From positions 1 through 33,802 of IMG/VR virus record IMGVR_UViG_3300023116_000165: DNA of 33,802 nt; one strand, 5' to 3'. The stretch is from a virus. A program made the position numbers and the translations under genes. Position 1 is the stretch's first letter, and every line of letters starts with the position of its first letter. Shown here piece by piece: positions 9,254-16,442 of this stretch. Under the pieces are notes generated by a model, which was not told the origin of the DNA, did no database searches, and saw only the letters and a program-made list of their open reading frames with translations.

Positions 9254-9640
9254 CTACCCTTGCATTGCTTTTGCGTTGGCGCTGTCAATCTCACCATCCA
9301 GATACCGCACAGCGTCAACCACTGCAGCTGTGTGTGAGTCAGGCCAGCCTGTCACGTTTCCATACTTGTAGTCACGATATGTGCCCACCACATAACTCAC
9401 AAATGGATCAGGCTCTGCCAGCATCTTGCGTGGGCAATATGGGATCTCCCAATCACCAAACCTGCCAGGATAGCGTTCATGGAGTGGGCCTGCTTTTGGC
9501 GTCTTGCCATCACAGCCCCACAGCTGTGCATTGCACTTGCTTGGACACGTCAGCCATTCAAGGCGCTTGCCATCTTTCCTGCCTGCCTCATTCCAGTTGC
9601 CCTGATGCGCAATCAGCCACAACCTGCGCAGGCTGGTCAC
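9254..9640 (-). CDS. Tail assembly chaperone, frameshifted T part (gpGT-like)
   Basis: A 128-residue frame that begins exactly at the end of the upstream chaperone gene and overlaps its stop by four bases (GTGA). The two genes are joined by a CCCAAAG slippery heptamer. A -1 shift there would make a fusion of about 270 residues, as in lambda gpG/gpGT. The product contains several cysteines (LTCPSKCNAQLWGC, later PYCPRKML), possibly a metal site, and ends DSANAKAMQG. It could also be started separately at the GTG, but no ribosome-binding site lies close to it. Its place just before the tape-measure gene supports the chaperone role. The T-part sequence itself is not recognised. Confidence 0.75.
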   Translation of the reverse strand: MTSLRRLWLIAHQGNWNEAGRKDGKRLEWLTCPSKCNAQLWGCDGKTPKAGPLHERYPGRFGDWEIPYCPRKMLAEPDPFVSYVVGTYRDYKYGNVTGWPDSHTAAVVDAVRYLDGEIDSANAKAMQG

Positions 9641-10065
9641 TTTGGGTGTGACAACCTGTAGACTGCGTTAGCCAGCCACACCTGTGTCTCTGGCGGTATC
9701 GCGTCAATGGCCTGCTCAGGCCAATGCGATTGACCAAGGAAGCGCTCAGACTTGCTAAAAGTCCAATCATCGTGGGCCACTGATTGCAGCCCAAATTGCA
9801 GATATGACTTCTGGAGCTCAAGTATCCAACTGGTCTGCGCGCGCTCACTTACGGCCTCACCTTCTGGGTAGTCAGGAGCCTTGCCAGACGCTGCGCGGCG
9901 CTCGCTCTGTGTCAGCGCACGAATCTCAAACCAGGTGACGCCATCCACACCCTGTGGGCATGTCAGGTCATCACCAGACTTGTACTCATCTGGCATGTCT
10001 TGGTTGGGCTCGTAAGGGGAGAAAACGCGCAGCACTTCGCTGGTGGTCAGTGATAGGGCAATCAT
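9637..10065 (-). CDS. Tail assembly chaperone (gpG-like)
   Basis: A 142-residue soluble, helical protein between the tail tube and the tape measure, where siphoviruses encode the chaperone that coats the tape measure during tail assembly. The start chosen is the ATG at 10065 (MIALSLTTSEVLRVFSPYEP); longer readings would run back through the end of the tail-tube gene. The C terminus ends YRLSHPK followed by TGA. The last codons CAC CCA AAG contain the slippery CCCAAAG in the correct phase, so a fraction of ribosomes should continue into the next frame. Function is inferred from gene order plus the frameshift signal. No strong sequence match was recalled. Confidence 0.75.
   Translation of the reverse strand: MIALSLTTSEVLRVFSPYEPNQDMPDEYKSGDDLTCPQGVDGVTWFEIRALTQSERRAASGKAPDYPEGEAVSERAQTSWILELQKSYLQFGLQSVAHDDWTFSKSERFLGQSHWPEQAIDAIPPETQVWLANAVYRLSHPK
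9640..9646 (-). other. Programmed -1 ribosomal frameshift site CCCAAAG
   Basis: On the minus strand the zero frame reads CAC CCA AAG TGA. The heptamer C CCA AAG has the X XXY YYZ phase needed for tandem -1 slippage. The zero-frame stop follows at once, and the -1 frame continues as GTG ACC AGC for 128 codons. This matches the lambda G/GT arrangement (GGGAAAG) used by many siphoviruses just before the tape-measure gene. No downstream hairpin was worked out. Confidence 0.85.
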
Positions 10066-10075
10066 GCCCTGCAGA

Positions 10076-11380
10076 CTACACCCAGCAAATGCGCATGTCA
10101 CTATCAACAGGCTCAGTGTCAGGGTCTGGCGTACCAGCCACAACGTCACCTGTGTACACACATGGGTAGAATTCCACCGTGTTATAAATCGCGCTATTCT
10201 CATCCTCAGCGTTGGGCCGATTCATAACGCGCGCAACTGGGATTGCAATGCCCCACATGCGCCCTGGCTGCGTCCCAATCTGAATCTGCAGTGGCTCACC
10301 GTTTTGGCTCTCCCAGTCAGTGGGCTCATCCGCAAATACGCGTGGCACTTTGACTGTGACCATTGGGTCACGCTTGGCTGTAAAATAGTCCTCAATCCCA
10401 CCGCTGCTGTACCCACCAGCAATGGGGTTGACGGTCAGGCCAAGTGTCACCTCAACTGATGCCGTGGTCAGGTCTTTGACGCTTGACCCAGAACCCCAGC
10501 GCACAAGCCACTGTGTGACAGCCTCTGGGCCAGGCACTGCAGCCCCTGCGTTATTGTTCATGTCCTGCTGTGTCAGGGTGCCGCCTGTCGCCTCAGTCCA
10601 GCTGCCAACACCCCACTCAATGGTCATGGTGGGCAGCTCGCCTGCAGCGATTGAGAACGTCACCTGTGTTGGGCAGCAGCCAACCATTGTGCAGACCGTG
10701 CCATCATCGCGCGTGAACTTCACGCTGTAAGACTGTGGCGCACTAGCGACGTCTTTGTATGGGTCTCCAGTGGTTTTGAAGATATTGTAGCCACCCCAGA
10801 CCTTGGTGCCCTGTGGGTCATATGCTGGCGTCTGCAGCAGTGTGCCCTCATCTGGGCTGGTGCTAAGGTCAAGCGCTGTGACATATCCGATCTCATATGG
10901 CGTGAGCGCATCGCCAGTGGCCCAGGCTATAGCCTCGCCTACATTCCAGTTGCTCAGCCCATCGCCAGCATCTGCCACTGTGATGGTGTCAGTAGGTGTG
11001 CCAGATGCGCCAACGGTGTCAGTTCCGTTGTATGATCCAGCTACGATGCCACCAAGGCCACGCGCCATGATGCTCATGAGCACGTCCCAGCCTTCTGCAT
11101 TTGAAGTGGGCTGAGTGAACCCAGGTGCACCGCTTGGCACGCTGCCTGAGAACCCATGCAAGTAGTGCGTTGTGGTGATGGCACCTGTTTTGACGCCCAC
11201 AATGCGAGCAGCCTCTGTGTCAGCCTGGCGTAGTGCGTCATTCCGTAGGCTGGCAGCGGTCAGGCCACCAAGGTCTGCAGTAAGGCATTGGACAAATTCA
11301 TAGTTGCTGGTCTCGTCGCCAAATTCCGACTCACCACCAATCTCAAGCTGGCCAATCGTTGAAAGGTTGATTGTGGGCAT
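10076..11380 (-). CDS. Major tail tube protein
   Basis: A 434-residue beta-rich protein just before the tail chaperones and after the tail terminator, the usual place for the tube subunit. It opens MPTINLSTIGQLEIGGESEF, contains many Gly/Thr-rich strands and ends with strand-like segments (IYNTVEFYPCVYTGDVVAG). It is longer than most tube proteins, so the C-terminal half may be an added surface domain. Its ATG follows AGCAGGAGACAGACACG, which holds a good ribosome-binding site. Assignment rests on position and general character; the size could also fit a fused tube and decoration domain. Confidence 0.65.
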   Translation of the reverse strand: MPTINLSTIGQLEIGGESEFGDETSNYEFVQCLTADLGGLTAASLRNDALRQADTEAARIVGVKTGAITTTHYLHGFSGSVPSGAPGFTQPTSNAEGWDVLMSIMARGLGGIVAGSYNGTDTVGASGTPTDTITVADAGDGLSNWNVGEAIAWATGDALTPYEIGYVTALDLSTSPDEGTLLQTPAYDPQGTKVWGGYNIFKTTGDPYKDVASAPQSYSVKFTRDDGTVCTMVGCCPTQVTFSIAAGELPTMTIEWGVGSWTEATGGTLTQQDMNNNAGAAVPGPEAVTQWLVRWGSGSSVKDLTTASVEVTLGLTVNPIAGGYSSGGIEDYFTAKRDPMVTVKVPRVFADEPTDWESQNGEPLQIQIGTQPGRMWGIAIPVARVMNRPNAEDENSAIYNTVEFYPCVYTGDVVAGTPDPDTEPVDSDMRICWV

Positions 11381-11395
11381 CGTGTCTGTCTCCTG

Positions 11396-11863
11396 CTAGA
11401 AAGTCGGTCTGTATTGGTGCTCAATGGTGATGGTCAACACAGCTGTGCCACCTGCAACACTGTCCATGTCAACACTACTACCCAGAATCCTGCGCCGCTG
11501 GAGCGTGGCGTTGTCTCTGTCAAATAAGCTGGTCAACCGCAAGCGATGTGCAAGCAGGTCCAGATCCTCACGCATCACAATGTACAGCTCAGATGGGTCA
11601 TCGTTTTGTGCGTATGCGATGGCCAGAGTCACACTCTCTGTGACTTCTCCTGGCTCTGTGTTTTGCCTCATGGCTCCGCTGAGCTGGTATGACCCAGATG
11701 GGATGACTACAAAGCGCCTCGTTCTGTTGGCTTGGTCACCAATGCCCTCAATATCAACGCTTCTGCCTTGGTGCTTGAATGCCTTATTTCGAGCATACAT
11801 GGTGGTTGGGTCACTGCCCTCAACCACATCAATCAGGTTGGTGATGGCTGCGCGGTATCCCAT
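11396..11863 (-). CDS. Probable tail terminator (tail completion) protein
   Basis: A 155-residue protein after the connector-like gene, overlapping its stop. The pattern fits tail terminators: VTLAIAYAQND, ELYIVMREDLDLLAHRL, LFDRDN, then GTAVLTITIEHQYRPTF at the end. In this family an Ile/Leu-rich strand and a helix stack into the hexameric ring that stops tube growth and binds the head. The next gene is the tail tube. Family membership is judged from this strand/helix pattern and the order of genes, with no search done. Confidence 0.6.
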   Translation of the reverse strand: MGYRAAITNLIDVVEGSDPTTMYARNKAFKHQGRSVDIEGIGDQANRTRRFVVIPSGSYQLSGAMRQNTEPGEVTESVTLAIAYAQNDDPSELYIVMREDLDLLAHRLRLTSLFDRDNATLQRRRILGSSVDMDSVAGGTAVLTITIEHQYRPTF

Positions 11864-12777
11864 CAGGCCAGAACCACCCGCCGTGCGCCAATCTTCTTGG
11901 CTCGCTCATCATCTGTCACTGTGCCTGAATCATTTGCGTCATATGACTTGGCTGTATTGAGCGCCCTGGTGAGCGCTGTGATGTATTGCTCTTGGCGCTC
12001 ATCAAGCCACTCCTGTGGTGTGTCTTGGAACGTGTCAGGTATGTTGACGCCATCCTCTGCCCATTGCAGGCAGACACGGAGCGCCACCACTCGCCTGAAG
12101 CTGTCAAAGCTGCGGAACAAGTCAGGCCGATAGCCACGGTCAATGATATCCTCACGAACACGCTCTGTGGCGTTGGCAATCTCATCCGCAAACTGCAGGC
12201 CATCTGCGTCAGTTCGCTCCAGCCAGCTGCCTGCCAAGTTGGGCACCAGCTGCCGGAATTGATAAGGTGCCAGAATGGTCTCAGGCCAGGGGCTGCGCAC
12301 CACATCATATGTTATGTTTGCATAGTACGTCTCACCATCAATGACGTACTCAAGGCGCACCTCATACCCTTCATCAAGTGGGGTTGCAGCGCCTGCTGAA
12401 ATGCTGAGCTCCAGCCTGTTGCCCTCGAATTTGTCACCTGCCATAAAGTGTCTGGTGAGTGGCTCAAAGAGCGTGACTGTGGTGCCGTCGATACTCGCAA
12501 CACGCACCCAGTGCACAGGCCCGTCAGCGCTTGTGATGGTGTAATAGCGCCCAGCCTCCACATCAGCTGCAGAGGTCAGACGCACTGTGTACTGCCCAAC
12601 TGCCTCATCATGTGACAGCGTTGTGTCAACGCCATCAATGGTGACAGTCGGCGCAGGTGTGATGTGGACAGCGCCACCAGGGTCATACACAGCAGCAGTG
12701 GCAGATGTTGGATTGCCTGCCTGCGCTGGGTCGAACGTGATGACGCCGCCTACATCATATCGGACCTGCTGTATCAA
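11863..12777 (-). CDS. Head-tail connector-like protein, in the same frame as the capsid gene
   Basis: A 304-residue protein. Residues 1-130 are beta-rich and Ig-like (VGGVITFDPAQAGN, VTIDGVDTTLSHDE). Residues ~165-300 are helical, with YQFRQLVPNLAGSWLER and RVREDIIDRGYRPDLFRSF, as in head-tail adaptor proteins. It has no ATG at its 5' end: it starts at a TTG directly after the TAA of the capsid gene and in the same reading frame, with no good ribosome-binding site close by. It may be translated by coupling to capsid termination, or in small amounts by readthrough as a capsid extension. Connector is the likeliest role, between capsid and tail terminator. Confidence 0.55.
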   Translation of the reverse strand: MIQQVRYDVGGVITFDPAQAGNPTSATAAVYDPGGAVHITPAPTVTIDGVDTTLSHDEAVGQYTVRLTSAADVEAGRYYTITSADGPVHWVRVASIDGTTVTLFEPLTRHFMAGDKFEGNRLELSISAGAATPLDEGYEVRLEYVIDGETYYANITYDVVRSPWPETILAPYQFRQLVPNLAGSWLERTDADGLQFADEIANATERVREDIIDRGYRPDLFRSFDSFRRVVALRVCLQWAEDGVNIPDTFQDTPQEWLDERQEQYITALTRALNTAKSYDANDSGTVTDDERAKKIGARRVVLA

Positions 12778-13680
12778 TTAGGAGGTAGCCCCAAAGATAC
12801 CGCGCCAAGTGGTGCTGCCAGTCTCCTGGTCAATCTGGTCTAAGATCTGAGAATCATTGACAGTATTGGCCACGTTCTCTATGCGAGGAGCAGGTCCCAT
12901 GAACACGTTCTGCCGGAGCACACCGCGGCTGATGGCCTGCTCTGCCATGATGAACCATCCATTGCTGAGAGTCAGGTAGTCAGACACCACAGGAGCCAAC
13001 CCAAGTGAGCCAATGTAGTTGACTGCAGTCCGGTCATTTGCTGCATCAAACTCAGCGTTGGTCAGCTGATAGGCCAGAGGCGCAAGCGCTGACCCAACAA
13101 TCAGAACCGATGGACGCAAGCCAAGGCGCTGCCCATCGTGACCCTGCTGCTGTCGCATGGCAACAATCGCATCTTCCAGCTCTTGAAAGCTGAGCGCTGC
13201 GCTTGCTGCGTTTGACTGAGCTGCCACGTTGGATGGGTGATCACTCGCACAGAGAGACTTGCCATCACCTTTGAGGAAGTCAGAACTAAACGCATTGTTT
13301 AGGATGTTGTATGCGCTCGTGAGCAGCCGCCGCCGTGCAGAGTCTGCAAAGCTGCTGACGTACTCAGCCATGAGACCAGGATTGGCCGCATCCATCTCAC
13401 GCCGTACACGAGCAGAGAATGGCACGCGCAGGCCATGCGACTCATAGAGAAAGGTTTCGTTGTAGCCTTCCTCCATTGAGACAGCGTCAGCTGCTTGACC
13501 CTCGCTCATTGAGCGGAAGTCAGGAGCAGCGTGCAGCCCAGTCATTGACATTGGGCGTGGGCTTTGAGTCTGACGCAGCCAGCGCAGATCCTCTTGTGAC
13601 CCACCATAGAACGAATCAAGAAATGCAGCCTCTTCCGCTGGGAGTAGGTTGCTCAAGTTTGCTACTATAGAAAAGCTCAT
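12778..13680 (-). CDS. Major capsid protein (Mu gpT-like, HK97 fold)
   Basis: A 300-residue protein that forms the head shell. Several features match the Mu-like major head subunit. GDGKSLCASDHPSNVAA lies around residues 137-153 (compare the DGKSLF..THP motif of that group). LSFQELEDAIVAMRQQQG, LRPSVLIVGSALAPLAYQL and a C-terminal LILDQIDQETGSTTW-like stretch follow. It lies after the decoration protein and before the connector. The ATG follows AAGGGG. Length and position are as expected. The next gene starts in the same frame directly after its TAA. Confidence 0.85.
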   Translation of the reverse strand: MSFSIVANLSNLLPAEEAAFLDSFYGGSQEDLRWLRQTQSPRPMSMTGLHAAPDFRSMSEGQAADAVSMEEGYNETFLYESHGLRVPFSARVRREMDAANPGLMAEYVSSFADSARRRLLTSAYNILNNAFSSDFLKGDGKSLCASDHPSNVAAQSNAASAALSFQELEDAIVAMRQQQGHDGQRLGLRPSVLIVGSALAPLAYQLTNAEFDAANDRTAVNYIGSLGLAPVVSDYLTLSNGWFIMAEQAISRGVLRQNVFMGPAPRIENVANTVNDSQILDQIDQETGSTTWRGIFGATS

Positions 13681-13690
13681 TTTTTACCCC

Positions 13691-14137
13691 TTATGCCAGC
13701 GTTGCGTGGCCGCCAAAGACAACTTTGACACGGCTGTTGGCACCAATCTCATCAGCACCAGGCAGTGGATAGTGACCAAGGATGACAGCCACATCATTGG
13801 TGGCTCCGTTTTCGTCAACTTCCATGACTCCAGTGGTGCCCTCAAGGTCAACCGCTGTACCGATCAAAGTAGCAGCAAACGTGCCAGAACACTGCCCCTC
13901 AAATTCAGTGGCAAAATCATCATACACCTGGATCTCATCGCCACCGCTGCCACTTTCAGCAGCAACACCAATGACAGTGGTGTGCGTCACACCGCCCTCA
14001 TATGGCAACACCTTGCCAGACGCGATTGCAAGCGCATCACCCTTGGTCACAGTGGTCGCTGCTGTTACCTCATACACATTGGTCCGTGCTGGGAATGACA
14101 CAGGACGGAACCCATTCGGATTATCGTAGTTAGCCAT
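13691..14137 (-). CDS. Head decoration / capsid cement-like protein
   Basis: A 148-residue beta-rich protein placed ten bases before the major capsid gene. It begins MANYDNPNGFRPVSFPARTN, the NPNGFRPV opening common to capsid-stabilising proteins of Mu-like and other siphovirus heads. It continues with Gly/Ala/Val-rich strands (VIGVAAESGSGGDEI, VAVILGHYPLPG). The ATG has GAGGAG about six bases upstream. The 77 bases upstream contain a TATAAC at 14159-14164 that could be a weak -10, but no matching -35 was found. The role is inferred from the opening motif and its place beside the capsid gene. Confidence 0.7.
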   Translation of the reverse strand: MANYDNPNGFRPVSFPARTNVYEVTAATTVTKGDALAIASGKVLPYEGGVTHTTVIGVAAESGSGGDEIQVYDDFATEFEGQCSGTFAATLIGTAVDLEGTTGVMEVDENGATNDVAVILGHYPLPGADEIGANSRVKVVFGGHATLA

Positions 14138-14214
14138 CAGCTATCTCCTCATCACATAGTTATACCGGGCTCCAATCCTGCCCACTGTGTCACCACTACC
14201 CAACAGATCCAGGC

Positions 14215-14667
14215 CTAGTCACTGTATGGGTCACCGCCCACATTCACACTGACTTGCTCACTGCGGTATCTGGTCTCATGTTGGATGCCCTGCCCTGCCT
14301 GGCGTGCCGCGTCCTCTGCTGCGCGCACACGCTGGCCAACGTGCTTGGGTCGGTACATGTACACATGATGTGGCTTTTTGCCTGCCTGCAGCTCAACGTC
14401 ATGCTCACCCTCAAGCACTTTCCAGCCCTGGCGCTTGGCGCGCTCCAAGCCCATGCGGTCATCAGCGTTGCCGCAATAGAACTCTGTGTCAGGGTTTTCG
14501 CTGACTGTCTTGCCGACAAATGCAAACGGATCAACGCTATGGCTGACCAGACCAAGCACACGCTCAGTGTCTGTGTTTGCGTCCATGTCATAGCTTGCTG
14601 ACAGGTAATTGCTGGTGGCCTCTGCACGCTTGTTTGTTCGCTTTGCTGTTTTTTTCATCTCTGTCAT
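14215..14667 (-). CDS. Unknown head-region protein
   Basis: A 150-residue hydrophilic protein between the scaffold-like and decoration genes, with a basic N terminus (MTEMKKTAKRTNKRAEATSN) and several short beta/alpha segments (KRQGWKVLEGEHDVELQAGK, HHVYMYRPKHVG). Its ATG overlaps the scaffold-like stop by four bases (ATGA), so the two are coupled. It may help head assembly, but no motif decides the role and no family was recognised. The region 14138-14214 after it holds only the decoration gene's leader. Confidence 0.55.
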   Translation of the reverse strand: MTEMKKTAKRTNKRAEATSNYLSASYDMDANTDTERVLGLVSHSVDPFAFVGKTVSENPDTEFYCGNADDRMGLERAKRQGWKVLEGEHDVELQAGKKPHHVYMYRPKHVGQRVRAAEDAARQAGQGIQHETRYRSEQVSVNVGGDPYSD

Positions 14668-15263
14668 CGTGTCACCTTCCTATTCCTTCGAGCTGCCTTG
14701 ATTTTGTTGACCACTGCTTGTGGCACGTTCCGCTCCCACGCATCCACATCCTTGACGCCAACACCTGCAAGCATCAGCATTTGGTCATCATCCAGGTATG
14801 ATGCGCGCTCGCTCGCCTCAAATCCTGGCGTATTCCCACCAGCTGCTGCCTTGAAAAGCTCTGTGTGCTCTTTGCGCCAGGTGCTCAGTGCCTCTCTGCT
14901 CTCAGTAGTCAGCGCGCCAGACTCGTCAAGCTCAATATCAGGCATGAGCGCCACATATGACTCCTTGAGCAGCCCTGGCACTGCAGCCAGCTTTGCATTG
15001 CGTTTGGCGAGTTCCAGCGCTCGCGCTGCTGCAGCTGTGTGCTCAGCAAGCTGTGCCTGCAGCACTTCTGCCTGCTTTGCTGCCTGCTCTGCCAATGCCT
15101 TTGCCTCTGCATATCGGTCAGGGTCAACGCCTTGACGCTGCTGTGGCGCTGCTGGCGTGGTCACTTGTATCACTTGGGGTTGCTGCTGTGGTGCTGGCTC
15201 TGCTGCTACTTGTGCAGCAGGCTGGGCAACCTGCTCAGCAGGCTGCTGTTGCTCATCTGACAT
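14664..15263 (-). CDS. Scaffolding-like protein
   Basis: A 199-residue protein starting at the ATG at 15263, which has GGAGG about seven bases upstream; a longer reading begins at 15311 but lacks this. The first ~50 residues are rich in Gln, Pro and Ala (EQVAQPAAQVAAEPAPQQQP). They are followed by a coiled-coil (about residues 60-95, AKALAEQAAKQAEVLQAQL) and a charged C-terminal part with an end that looks able to bind capsid (KIKAARRNRKVTR). The position before decoration and capsid genes is that of an internal scaffold, which guides the shell and then leaves. This is inferred from composition and order. Confidence 0.6.
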   Translation of the reverse strand: MSDEQQQPAEQVAQPAAQVAAEPAPQQQPQVIQVTTPAAPQQRQGVDPDRYAEAKALAEQAAKQAEVLQAQLAEHTAAAARALELAKRNAKLAAVPGLLKESYVALMPDIELDESGALTTESREALSTWRKEHTELFKAAAGGNTPGFEASERASYLDDDQMLMLAGVGVKDVDAWERNVPQAVVNKIKAARRNRKVTR

Positions 15264-15314
15264 GGGGTGTGCCTCCAGACATATGGTCAGTCTGCGCGCA
15301 CTATACTCCACAAG

Positions 15315-15989
15315 CTATCTGTTGGCGAATTGGATTCCAGCGCTGATTAGCTGCAGCATGATGCCAACCTCGCCATCACTTGGCTGCATGAGCACAAAGG
15401 CCTGGTCATATGGCTTGCCGCGTGATGTGCGCCGCCTGTACTGCAGCATTTCTGCCTTTGTACGGTTTCTGACGCTGACAACCTTGGCCTTGCCTGACTT
15501 GGTTTTCTTTGTCTTATGCAGACCCACTCTCTGTGACTTTCTAAATTTGACGTCAATGACAAAGCTGTCAAAACCCATGGTCCCAGGCCTCACCTGGATG
15601 TCCATGTTTTTCCACATCTCACCTGTTAGGCTGGCACCTCGCCACGTCCTGCCACCATTCATCTTGCCCTTGAGCGCCCTGTACCCGCGCCAATAAACCA
15701 GCGCCACATCACCACCCTTGTATGGCGTGAACTGGTCCCACTCTGCCTTGCCATAAAATCGTGGGTCATATGCACCAGTCCAGTACCAGCCTGTGCGCCT
15801 CGTGACCTGTGGCAACTTCTGGCCTTTGTGGTCCTTGCCCTGCTTGTCAACTCTATCACGCACCATGTTGGCGATGCGCAGCGCTGCGCGCGTGACTGCT
15901 GGTTTCAGCTTGTCATTTGCAAGCACCAGCCTGTCAAACCCCCTGACAGTGTATTCAAACCGCCCATGTTCCTTGTCATACCAAGACAC
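15315..15989 (-). CDS. Virion morphogenesis / tail-completion-like protein
   Basis: A 224-residue basic protein starting with GTG at 15989 behind a clear GGAGGTG. It has an amphipathic helix (TRAALRIANMVRDRVDKQ), then KGGDVALVYWRGY and LTGEMWKNMDIQVRP. The pattern recalls the HK97 gp10 / Mu gpG morphogenesis family, in which an arginine-rich helix is followed by an LTG..xx strand before joining head and tail. It lies after the portal gene and before the scaffold-like gene, an unusual place for that family, so the assignment is tentative. A plain minor head protein is also possible. Confidence 0.45.
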   Translation of the reverse strand: MSWYDKEHGRFEYTVRGFDRLVLANDKLKPAVTRAALRIANMVRDRVDKQGKDHKGQKLPQVTRRTGWYWTGAYDPRFYGKAEWDQFTPYKGGDVALVYWRGYRALKGKMNGGRTWRGASLTGEMWKNMDIQVRPGTMGFDSFVIDVKFRKSQRVGLHKTKKTKSGKAKVVSVRNRTKAEMLQYRRRTSRGKPYDQAFVLMQPSDGEVGIMLQLISAGIQFANR

Positions 15990-16010
15990 AGCGCACCTCC
16001 AAGCAGTTGC

Positions 16011-16421
16011 TCAGAGAGTCACTACCGGCGGACGTGACCAGGCACCAAACCTGTTGCGTTTGTAGACGTGCACAGGCATTGCTTTGATGCGCTCAATGTG
16101 AGCAGCTGCCCACTCTGGGAATGCATCAAGCTCTGGCCGCTTGTGCTCATGGTTGCCAAATGTGCTGACAAAGCCACCACAGCCACAGTCACAGTCAGCA
16201 GGTGCCACAGCCACCAGCCTCCAGCTGTACGCGCCTGAGCCTGGCTTTGTCTCTGCCATCCTCTGCAGGTGCAGGCCGCCAAGCTGGTCACGTGAAACCA
16301 GATACTCATGGTGGCCCACTGGCTGCCCTGGCCTTGATATCAGGCACACATTGCCCTGCCTGCGGTCTAGTGATGGTGTCCAATGGTTCTGAATAGTGCA
16401 TTGCATGTGCCAATGGTACAC
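16011..16421 (-). CDS. Unknown cysteine/histidine-containing protein after portal
   Basis: A protein of up to 136 residues between portal and the morphogenesis-like gene. The central part has APADCDCGCGGFVSTF and FGNHEHKRPELDAFPEW, and there are several His. A Cys-rich, His-rich cluster like this may bind a metal. The start is uncertain: the GTG at 16421 gives 136 residues and an ATG at 16406 gives 131; neither has a strong ribosome-binding site. No family is recognised. Confidence 0.5.
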   Translation of the reverse strand: MYHWHMQCTIQNHWTPSLDRRQGNVCLISRPGQPVGHHEYLVSRDQLGGLHLQRMAETKPGSGAYSWRLVAVAPADCDCGCGGFVSTFGNHEHKRPELDAFPEWAAAHIERIKAMPVHVYKRNRFGAWSRPPVVTL

Positions 16422-16442
16422 ACTACTGACACAGCCTGCAAC

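Noticed and set aside
14159-14164. TATAAC before the decoration gene as a promoter
   Set aside because: No -35 at a fitting distance was found; kept only as a remark.
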